35,910 nucleotides of DNA, taken from Chara braunii. Lineage: Eukaryota; Streptophyta; Charophyceae; Charales; Characeae. Below the pieces are notes generated by a model that ran no database searches, was not told where the DNA came from, and saw only the letters and a program-made list of their open reading frames with translations. The translations under genes were made by a program, and so were the position numbers. The DNA lies in the NCBI GenBank assembly GCA_003427395.1, contig BFEA01000139.1, positions 2,671,575-2,707,484 on the forward strand. The letters run 5' to 3'. This document shows positions 28,571 through 35,910 of the stretch, one piece after another. Within the stretch, counting starts at the first letter, position 1, and each line of letters opens with the position of its first letter.

Positions 28571-29036
28571 AATCATCGCAGACAACAATCGTGATTTTTA
28601 TCAAAGATAGATGAATTAAACATGCATAGTAGATTTCCCCTTCGATTCAATTAAAGTCTTGAATTAAAGTCAAAGAAAAAACAAATTCATAACTCAGTCA
28701 AACTGAATGAAGGAAAGTATAGATAAGGGTATATGGGATCCTAAAGGAGATCGCGTCGGCCTACCTCAAAGTTCCTTGCCTTTAGGGTCCTGCCTGAACG
28801 AACCCCGACAGAGCTCCCTCAATCGCGTGGTTTCTCCCACGAAGAAAGTCAAAGTTTAGTCTAGTCAAGATGAAATCTTGCTTGTTGTTTTCCTTTTAGA
28901 GGCCTCTCAAATAAAAGGACAATCTGAGAGTAAGAAAGAGAGAAAGAACACTCAGGCACTCAAAATACGAGGCAAGTACGCTCAAGATCTCATGAGAGGG
29001 TCTTTAGTAAGATAGCAACGTAAGCGTAGCCACACC

Positions 29037-29240
29037 TCATGTCGACAAAGCGCTAACTCTGACCAAGCAAGTCACGATGAAGAAGTCAAACAATCCAAGT
29101 AACGACACCCAATGAATCCCTCGAACCGTGTAGTCGTAGTAGACCAACTGCTCGTTGTGCCAGCTGTCGGGCCTAATGATCTCAATGCCAATAACACCCC
29201 CTTCAAATAGACGTTGATTTGCTTCAGCAATCCGGCCCAC
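29037..29240 (-). CDS. Possible terminal exon of a membrane protein
   Basis: After an acceptor (GTTGTTGCTAG, AG at 29242-29241), the minus strand is open for 67 codons and ends in TGA at 29037. The piece contains GRIAEANQRLFEGG, a stretch with RPDSWHNEQLVYYDYTVRG, and a likely membrane helix (HWVSLLGLFDFFIVTCLV) before a short tail. Residue use is natural-looking, and the acceptor gives phase 0. The upstream hydrophobic pieces at 30124-31680 lie on the same strand and may belong to the same gene. No family is recognised, and intervening exons were not resolved. Confidence 0.3.
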   Translation of the reverse strand: MGRIAEANQRLFEGGVIGIEIIRPDSWHNEQLVYYDYTVRGIHWVSLLGLFDFFIVTCLVRVSALST

Positions 29241-29362
29241 CTAGCAACAACAATTCTTGAAGCAGAAAGCGGCTGCTCCTGCCTTAAAAGCACTAGGCAC
29301 AAAACCAAGTAGCTACAACAACAATTCTCTGAGGTTAATCCGTAACACTTTCGAGTCAGCAC

Positions 29363-30123
29363 TTTGAGGCCAACAACTAAACTGTAACAGCGGCCACTCC
29401 AAGAACCAATGAGTCATGAGTCAAAATGTTGCAGTATGTGGCATGTTGAGTCCGGACAACTGCTGTCCCTCTGTTGTCGACGTTGCTGGCCAGATTTTAA
29501 CCAATCAGAAGCAACACGTAGCACATTTAACAACAACAACTCTATGTTGCCCCAGACTTAGTACAATCTGGGAACCTGCCGAAAGCTTGAAACCCACTGG
29601 CGGAATGCCCGGCGCGTCAGCAACAACGCAGGTGGAGCAACAACAAAACTCTAGTGGCAGCATCTTGAAAATCTACGATGCGGCAGTGGCAAGCTTAGAG
29701 ACCTCTCAATTTGTCAACCCTTCTTATACCCACCCGTCGACTATGTGGAAAGCATGCTCCCACTCAGTCTAACGAGTCCAATCCAAGTAAGTCGCTCTTT
29801 TCCTTCCCGGTTGCCTTTCTTTCATTCCACTCTCTTTCTCTTACTCGGGTGCTCGCCCACCTCTTCCCCAATCTCTTTCCCCCTTTTGTTTACAACAACT
29901 CAGCTAGGCACCTCAATCCCGATGCAACGCCGTGCCCGCAACTAACGGTCACCCTAGAGGTAAGTTTCTGCGTTCGCCTCCGCTACTTCACTCACATGTA
30001 ATCCGAGAGTGAAGCTTTCGCTAAAACATGAAAAGATGCACCAGCGACTGTCACTCTTTCATCTGCTCACACTCTCTTAGCTCGCCCCACCCCTTGTTGT
30101 TCCCCTTCAAACCAAAAACAACT
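29363..30123. other. Spacer or intron-like sequence
   Basis: A plus-strand frame of 118 codons (29416-29772) begins MSQNVAVCGMLSPDNCC but has no recognisable domain. A consensus plus-strand donor (AGAG|GTAAGTTT) lies at about 29956-29959, and on the minus strand CTTACCTCTAG reads as an acceptor at the same place. The strand of transcription is therefore ambiguous. Confidence 0.3.
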
Positions 30124-31720
30124 TCAAATAGTACGATTGCGAGCATTACCGAGATGATTGGCACAACCGGGGAAAAAGGCCACAATGCTAAACCCCGTGA
30201 ATATGAATGGCATGGTGATAGCGACCATCATGATGGAGACAAACCCCACAACGATAAATGGCATGAAGAGGATACGCCTCGACAACGACCCCGAGTGTGG
30301 GCACCACTTCAATCACGCGGGACACGACAATGATTACCGTGTGCAACCTGACTGCCACGCACATCAGTGACACTTACCTTCTGCCCTCAACTGTGGAGAG
30401 TGGGAATGAATCTTCTACTAGAACACATGGGAAGGTACATTGCCTTAGCAACCAAGTCCATGCAGTATTGGGTAAGTTCACTTCTTTATTACCCCATTCT
30501 CACCTTCCTCATTCTCCCAATCCTCCTTTGTTCCTCCTTCGTCAATGCACCCAGTTGCACTCGCTGGTCAGGTCCATACAACCCTCACACCACATCTGGT
30601 TGCCCCACGATCGGATCCGGCCCACGAGGACGAACCAACAGAAGCCACTATCGTGATGGTGACCGTACTCTCAAGGAAGTGATGAACGAGCAAAGAATGA
30701 AGGTTCAACTAGGCACAACTGAGAACGGCCACCGCGGATAAGACGACTATCCAAATGTTGAGCACCAAAACGAACACCCACAACTCTGTCGCCCTCCCTG
30801 TCCTCGTCTTCTCGTTCCTCTCGTAGTTGCCCCTCCTCCTCTCAACCTACTCTCATCCCTGCCTTTGGTCTCCCTCCTACTCCTTGCTTTCGCACTCCTT
30901 TCCTTTTTCACCTTCTCTCTCTCCATTCTTCCCGACACCCTCTTCCCCTTTCATCTGATGCACCTGGTGAAAATCATGGCTAGGTTCAAGAAGGAAGCAT
31001 CTGAAGGCAAAGCAACGAGTACTGCCACCGTGACGACCAATGAGATGTTCACATCAACAATGTTGTCCGTGAAGACGAACGGAATCACCACAGCGAGGTA
31101 GACAAACATGATAACGGGCTTCAGACAATTTGGACCGCGATGAAAGATGGTAGTTGCGGTTACATACAACGCCATGAAGTAGATGGTCAACACCATAATC
31201 ACGGGCCTCGCTCCACTGCTCACCAAATGTGCAAAATGAAGATGTATCTTCCGCTAGAACATGGGAAGATACGTTCCCCAAGACAAGTAAGCCCCTCTCT
31301 CTCTCTCTCACGCACCCACACGTGCTCAAGGAGCAGGCCAATCACGTTGTCGACAACGAACTTCCACGCGACAAGCACCACGAAATTCGATGATGACGAC
31401 AACCGCGAGCAACTGCCGGGTCGAGGAATGGTACGACAAACGCGAACAACTTCGACGAGCAAGAGTGCGATCACGACAACTTGGGCGGTCTCCAAGAATA
31501 AAGGCGACCACCCCTTCACGACGTACGCGGACAACTTCGATGAGCAAGAGTGTGATCACGGCAACTTCGGCGGTCTCCAAGAATAAAGGCGACCACCCAT
31601 TCACGATGATGATGGCGACTAGTGCGATCAAGATGATGGAGCCTGCCGCTACGGTCCCACTGCTCTACACACCAAAATAAGAATTAATCTTCCCTCAAAA
31701 CATGGGAATATGCATCCTTC
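30124..31720 (-). pseudogene. Tandem, diverged exon-like cassettes, hydrophobic on the minus strand
   Basis: Three cassettes begin, on the minus strand, with TTCCCATGTT or TTCCCATGTG (about 31706, 31266 and 30433), followed by a GAAGAT motif. Each continues into a frame that is strongly hydrophobic. The first has ILIALVAIIIV and ETAEVAVITLLLIEVVRV (31640-31400). The second has VIMVLTIYFMALYVTATTIF and PVIMFVYLAVVIPFVFTD (31226-30951). The third has PFIVVGFVSIMMVAITMPFI (30290-30130), after a frameshift. A further piece, WVFVLVLNIWIVVLSAVAVL, lies at about 30780-30720. The pattern suggests duplicated exons of a multi-pass membrane protein. The plus strand has donors at 30472 and 31287 and His/Asp-rich frames, so the opposite strand could be the real one. 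Frameshifts indicate decay. Confidence 0.25.
31446..31608. repeat. 85-bp tandem duplication inside an exon-like cassette
   Basis: The segment from 31446 (ACAACTTCGACGAGCAAGAG) is repeated from 31531 with a few changes. The period of 85 bp is not a multiple of three, so it shifts any frame that crosses it. The minus-strand peptide GWSPLFLETA appears once in each of two frames. Confidence 0.75.
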
Positions 31721-32439
31721 GTCAGTCCACCTACCTACAGTGCAGCCCTCAACCCACGCAACACCAAGACCGTATCCCCAAGGCGAAATCTGACACCGCC
31801 ATCGGACTTGTGATGGCCCAAAACCCCAATTTCGATTTTTCCCTTGCCCAATTCCATCGAGAATAGAGCGAGATGTTTATTTCTTACGCACACCATATCC
31901 CATCTCCCCCACACCTCCATGCAGCCTTTAATCCCAGTGCCGACAAAACTACTTACGTAGCGTGAAAACTAACGCCGCCATCGTGTTCGCCCCGCCTCAA
32001 AACCGCTGTTTTGCATCTTAGTTCGCCCGATTTTCATTGAAAACCAGGCGAATGTGGCCCTAATCTACCACTTGGTTCATTCGCTCTACGAGGGGGGGGG
32101 CTGAAAAAAAAAAGAGGAAAATCAAATCTAGAGATCTTGGTGATTCCGAGATTCACCTAAGAGCATACAAGGCGCTACCCTGCTCCTCCGGGGTTGCATG
32201 TACGTTCAGATACATGTAGGGGCGTGATCACATTCAGAGGTAAGTAAGAAAAGCAAAAGGAAAAAAAGCAAAAACATCGTACTCAACCCTTGGGATGATT
32301 GCAGTCAGATTCGAGCTCAGAAGCTGTATTATAGTAGTTCGAGCCTGTACCAGCTGTGCGAGGCCTGCGGTGCCAAGGCACAACCTGAGCCCAGCAGGAT
32401 CAAGCTCGGGCCTGCATTTTGACAGTTCATGGTCATACG
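31721..32439. other. Spacer without a supported gene
   Basis: There is a run of eight G at about 32092-32099 and an A-rich tract after it. Two short inverted repeats lie at about 32129-32147 (GGTGA with TCACC) and 32199-32217 (CATGTA with TACATG). A plus-strand donor-like GAGGTAAGT lies at about 32240. No coding frame is convincing. Confidence 0.4.
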
Positions 32440-32900
32440 GAATGAGCTAGGCCCATTGGCGCTGGTCCCGCAGGCCTATTTTCCACAGTCCGCGGGTGTA
32501 CCAGTCTGAGCTAGGTCCTCAGGTGCTGGTCCCACAGGCCTATTTTCCACAGTTCGCGGGTGTGCCAGTCTGAGCTAGGTCCTCAGGTGCTGGTCCCACA
32601 GGCTTATTTTCAGCAGTTCGCGGTGTACCAACCGAGCTGGGTCTGCAGGTGGTGGTCCCACAGGCCTATTTTCAGCAGTTCACGGGTGTACCAACTGAGT
32701 AAGGTCCGCAGGTGCTGGTCCCACAGGCCTATTTTCCACAGTCCGCGGGTGTACCAGTCTGAGCTAGGTCCTCACATGCTGGTCCCATAGGCCTATTTTC
32801 AGCAGTTCGCGTTGTACCAACTGAGCGAGGTCCGCAGGTGCTGGTCCCACATGCCTATTTTCAGCAGTTTAGGGTGTACCAACTGAGCTAGGCTCACTGA
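32440..32900. repeat. 63-bp minisatellite, seven units
   Basis: GCTGGTCCCACAGGCC or a variant recurs at 32461, 32525, 32589, 32651, 32714, 32778 and 32840, with periods of 62-64 bp. Each unit also holds TATTTTCCACAGTTCGCG or TATTTTCAGCAGTTCGCG, and TGTACCAACTGAGCTAGG. Variable unit length makes a coding role unlikely, although a plus frame stays open at 32560-32790. Confidence 0.85.
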
Positions 32901-32912
32901 TGTGCAGCCAAC

Positions 32913-33122
32913 CTAGGAGGACTGAGTCACGGACCACGGCCTCGCAACACCATCATCGCACTGGCCGGCCCCAGGTAACACAAGTGGCGCAAAGGTGGGC
33001 GGTGGCAGGGGCGGGAACGTAGACCGCTGAGGGATTTGTGAAAAAGAGGGTTGATGATAGGGGCAATCACGAGCAAAGTGCCCCGGCATGTTACAGTTGT
33101 AGCAGAGACCCCGAGACGCCAT
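32913..33122 (-). CDS. CCHC zinc-knuckle protein fragment, retroelement Gag-like
   Basis: The minus-strand frame from ATG at 33122 to TAG at 32913 encodes 69 residues: MASRGL, then CYNCNMPGHFARDC, a perfect C-X2-C-X4-H-X4-C knuckle at residues 7-20, then a Pro-rich tail (PQRSTFPPLPPPTFAPLVLP). Such knuckles bind single-stranded RNA or DNA and are typical of Gag nucleocapsid domains of LTR retrotransposons and of some cellular RNA-binding proteins. The frame is also open upstream, so ATG 33122 may be internal to an exon. No protease, reverse transcriptase or integrase lies nearby, so this is a fragment. Two further knuckle copies follow upstream by duplication. Confidence 0.7.
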   Translation of the reverse strand: MASRGLCYNCNMPGHFARDCPYHQPSFSQIPQRSTFPPLPPPTFAPLVLPGAGQCDDGVARPWSVTQSS

Positions 33123-33838
33123 TGGAGAAAACAAACGAAGTGTGTAGTGACCCAGAGAAGGTGAGCAAGACCCTGCAAAACATGATGCAGAGATGCGATC
33201 CAACACAACAACGCAAATAAATGTGATTATTCCAACGAGGGAAAGATTAATCGTCCTGGAGTGATTGGGGAAGGGTAAGGGAGACCAACGGTCGCAGAGT
33301 GCAAGACGAAAGAGGATTGCACAATCACGAGCAAAGCGCCCCGGCATGTTACAGTTGTAGCAGAGAACCCGAGACGCCATTGGAGAAAACAAACGAAGTG
33401 TGTAGTGTGACCCAGCAAAGGTGATCAAGGCCCTGCAAAACATGATGCAGAGATGCGATCCAACACAACACCGCAAATGAATGTGATTATTCCAACGAGG
33501 GAAAGATTAATCGTCCCGGAGTGATTGGGGAAGGGTAAGGGAGACCAACGGTCGCAGAGCGTAAGACGAAAGAGGATTGCACAATCACGAGCAAACCGCC
33601 CCGGCATGTTACAGTTGTGGCAGAGACCCCGAGACGCCATTCGAGAAAACAAAGTGTGTAGTGACCCAGCGAAGGTGAGCAAGACCCTGCAAAACATGAT
33701 GCAGAGATGCGATCCAACACAACAACGCAAATGAATGTGATTATTCCAACAAGGGAAAGATTAATCGTCCCGAAGTGATTGGGGAAGGGTAAGGGAGACC
33801 AACGGTCGCAGAGCGTAAGACGAAAGAGGATTGCACAA
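33060..33838 (-). repeat. Three ~260-bp tandem copies of the zinc-knuckle exon region
   Basis: The knuckle ATG recurs at 33122, 33380 and 33640, spaced 258 and 260 bp apart. Each unit also holds a downstream TTAATCGTCCYGRAGTGATT segment and a GATCCAACACAACA segment. In the second and third copies the zinc-binding His codon CAC is replaced by CGC or CGG (CYNCNMPGRFARDC and CHNCNMPGRFARDC). Both run on into AILF instead of the Pro-rich tail, because the duplication joint falls just after the last Cys. Only the copy at 33122 keeps the intact motif and natural tail. Confidence 0.85.
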
Positions 33839-34080
33839 AACATGAGTAGGCAGTGAACGATTAGGTACTAGTAGATCGTGACAAAGAGATAAAGTGGTAT
33901 TGGCAGGGGATTCACACCAGGGGCCCAGGGGGTAGAAAATAAGTTACCACGGGGAAAAAATGGAAGGTAGGGAGGTAAGAGGTAGGGAGATGGGGAGGTA
34001 AGTATGGGGCTACAAAGGTGGGGATGTAGAAATAGAGGGAAAGTCAGGCAGGTAAGGACTGGGCAAACAGTCCTGCAACC
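33839..34080. repeat. GGTAAG/GGTAGGGAG purine-rich low-complexity tract
   Basis: Irregular repeats of GGTAGGGAGGTAAG occur at about 33965-34055. They contain several donor-like GGTAAG strings, but as part of the repeat, so I do not read them as splice sites. Confidence 0.5.
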
Positions 34081-35830
34081 ACACTTAAAGTAGTATAAGT
34101 TCTACTTAGGTTATTGCCTGAGCTGCAGGTATGTGAGCATAGCAACAAAGTTGCAAACTCGAAGCGCTGGTAAAAGGACAGAAGTGGAGGTAGTTTCAGA
34201 GGAGGATAGATGGAGAAGGGGCTGTTCAACAAGGGGGATGGCAACACGACCCACTCAATCACCTATTCTCATCCTCTCGTTTAGATTTGGCAATAGCATA
34301 TCTCAGCACAAGTGGTTAACGGGGACCCCCACTTTCGGCCCTGGGTAACGATGAATGATCCTGAAATTAGGGTTTCGGGGTCAAATTTTGTGTTTTTTTT
34401 GGATTTTTGTTTTTTGCCTGTTTTTGTTTTAGGACAAGCTTGCTGTGTGTCAAATTTGGTGTCATTTGGGTTATTAGAATTTGTGCTGTTAATCATTCTG
34501 AAAATCCTGGAATTTTGATGAAGTTGTTTTTTGGCAAACTTGCCTGAAAATGCACTTTTGAGTTGCTGTTTTATGTGTTTTCATTTTTATTTTTTTGGTA
34601 TGTTTTTTATAATATGTTAGTAAGAAGTGCACTCTATAGATTGGTGTGAAGTTTGCTTGGGATGGCCTTATGGCTTTCTTATAAATTGAGGTGAAAAATG
34701 GGGGGTCGGTTAACCTTTTCTCGATCAAAAACACACTTGAACAAATGACTGCAAAAATAGTGATCATTATCAATCTTTTGAAACTCAGAGAAAGACACGA
34801 GCTCTTAGATTACAATCACCTCATATTGATAAGAAGTCAAGGACTTGCTCAGGGGATTGAATGGGAATGTGGCCAGAGGGAACAGTTGTCACAACACCCT
34901 GTCAGAAGAAACTACACACTTGTCTTTAATGATTGAATGATATGCGACTCCGTAGTCCTGCTGCGCCCCCCTGCAGGTTTGCTATGGGTTTACGGTAGGA
35001 GTCCAGGACGACGCTGCTGGATTCGCCGGTCACTAAAGAGGTGGCCCGAATGGTATACTGGGACTATATCTGCTAAAGTTCTTTTCGTTGCCGGCCTCTT
35101 TCTGTGTGTCAGCGATCCTGCTTCCCGACTTCCCGCCCTATATGGACCTTTTCATTCATTCGCCGCCTGTGCTAAGTACCCTTCACCTCCTCTATGAATT
35201 GCGCTACCTTCCGTGTCACGGGAACATTGTTCCGGCTCTTCTTCATGACCTCCCGCCCACGTCCCTTCAACTTCCGGCTTGCTTCACTTCCCTTTCCTTC
35301 AAATCTCGCCGGCCGCGTCAGCGAATACATCATCGGATGCCTCACTTTTTTCTTCCTATCGTGCTCCCTGCTGACGACGTCATGTTTCTTCCTACTGTTC
35401 TACTGGATGATCAACGTACACGTGTCTTAATGGAAGGTGTTCTCGGGTGCTTCATGCAGCAACGCTATCTTCAGCATTCCCCCCGGGGCTATACGGCGGT
35501 CCCTCTGGCCAACTTGAGATAAACAGCCTGGTGTTGGCGGTACTGCCTTTCTATTTAAGCTTGTTTCACGTAGTGTTCCTCGTCTTGTCTCCCAGCATTT
35601 TGCCCCTGAAGATGATTGGCTGGTCGGCCCCATTCGAAACATGCCGGACCTTGCCGACACTCACTCCTGTTGGGTGCTCGAGTAGGCAGTACCAGACGCT
35701 TCTCGCGTCCTCAGCGTCATGTGCCCCGAGAGGAGCTCATTGATGTTTTCGTGATGATATTTTAATTCACAATCGCTCAGGCTTCAAGTTGTTAACACTG
35801 CACTCGCTTGCATCCTGTGCTCCTCTTTTC

Positions 35831-35833
<3 letters not shown>
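34081..35833. other. Spacer without a recognised gene
   Basis: The part from 34370 to 34700 is T-rich on the plus strand and resembles an intron or untranslated region. From about 34950 the GC content rises. The longest frame is 144 codons on the plus strand (35088-35522), overlapped by other frames, with a Pro/Leu-rich composition and no recognisable motif. I cannot assign any of it. Confidence 0.35.

Positions 35834-35910
<77 letters not shown>
35834..35910. repeat. (TC)n microsatellite running off the window
   Basis: A pure TC/CT dinucleotide tract of 77 bases fills the window to its last base. It may mark a contig end where assembly stopped in a simple repeat. Confidence 0.95.

Larger units (their letters stand above)
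25165..28850 (-). mobile_element. Inverted A+B copy (A3/B4)
   Basis: Read on the minus strand from 28850 to 25165, the order matches A2+B1: conserved box GAGCTCTGTCGGGG (28816-28803), the segment before the array with CTTTGACTTTAATTC (about 28680-28660), a tandem array (28570-27410), 120-bp repeats (27010-26640), a B body including GGTTTGCGACTCAA (about 26490), then the B tail with its helices (25396-25201). The A head and exon-like pieces are absent, so the copy is truncated at its 5' side. The stem-loop array is replaced by a regular 65-bp satellite. Confidence 0.6.

Noticed and set aside
33925-34055. Multiple GGTAAG strings as splice donors
   Set aside because: They recur as part of a purine-rich low-complexity repeat with no open exon before them.
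35088-35522. 144-codon plus-strand frame as a gene
   Set aside because: Pro/Leu-rich with no motif, overlapped by other frames, and no supporting splice or homology signal.

Overview
This is a eukaryotic, gene-poor, repeat-rich stretch of nuclear DNA. There are no bacterial operons, no long open frames and no recognisable polymerase, integrase or transposase. Splice-like signals (CAG|GTAAGT donors, pyrimidine-rich tracts ending in AG), TATA boxes, minisatellites and a retrotransposon-type CCHC zinc knuckle all fit a large algal or plant genome. A charophyte such as Chara is my guess, but the window does not prove it. Only one protein motif is recognised with confidence; every other coding call is tentative.

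Layout. 1-4000: intergenic, with one AT-rich fold-back at 711-895. 4003-14965: two diverged direct copies of a unit of about 5.5 kb (A1 at 4003-9556, A2 from 9557). Each carries a promoter-like start, exon-like pieces on the minus strand, a conserved box (GAGCTCTGTCGGAAC), a TATAAA, an array of nine or ten stem-loops, and a block of repeats of about 120 bp. 15060-18833: two copies of a second module (B1, B2) that normally follows A. 18928-19396: an eroded coding fragment. 19447-22105: an exceptionally dense run of short perfect hairpins. 22148-22560: a 54-bp minisatellite. 23970-24490: a third B tail (B3). 25165-28850: an inverted A+B copy (B4, the 120-bp repeats, and a 65-bp satellite of about 18 units in the place of the stem-loop array). 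29037-31720: exon-like pieces of a possible membrane protein. 32440-33838: a 63-bp minisatellite and a triplicated CCHC zinc-knuckle exon. 33840-35833: no recognisable gene. 35834-35910: a (TC)n tract running off the window.

Interpretation. A2 followed by B1 (about 9557-16785) looks like the most complete copy of a non-coding, probably mobile, composite element. A1 lacks B, B2 and B3 are extra tails, and A3+B4 is an inverted partial copy. The main observation is structural. In the A arrays the loop sequence is nearly constant within an array while the stems differ from unit to unit yet stay complementary. In the four B copies at least three helices keep pairing through compensating changes around invariant loops (CCTATGCTACA, TGGTGACAAC, CCTGTC). 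This suggests either a selected structured RNA or a mutational process that keeps regenerating complementary arms. All pairings were read by eye and no statistical test was run.
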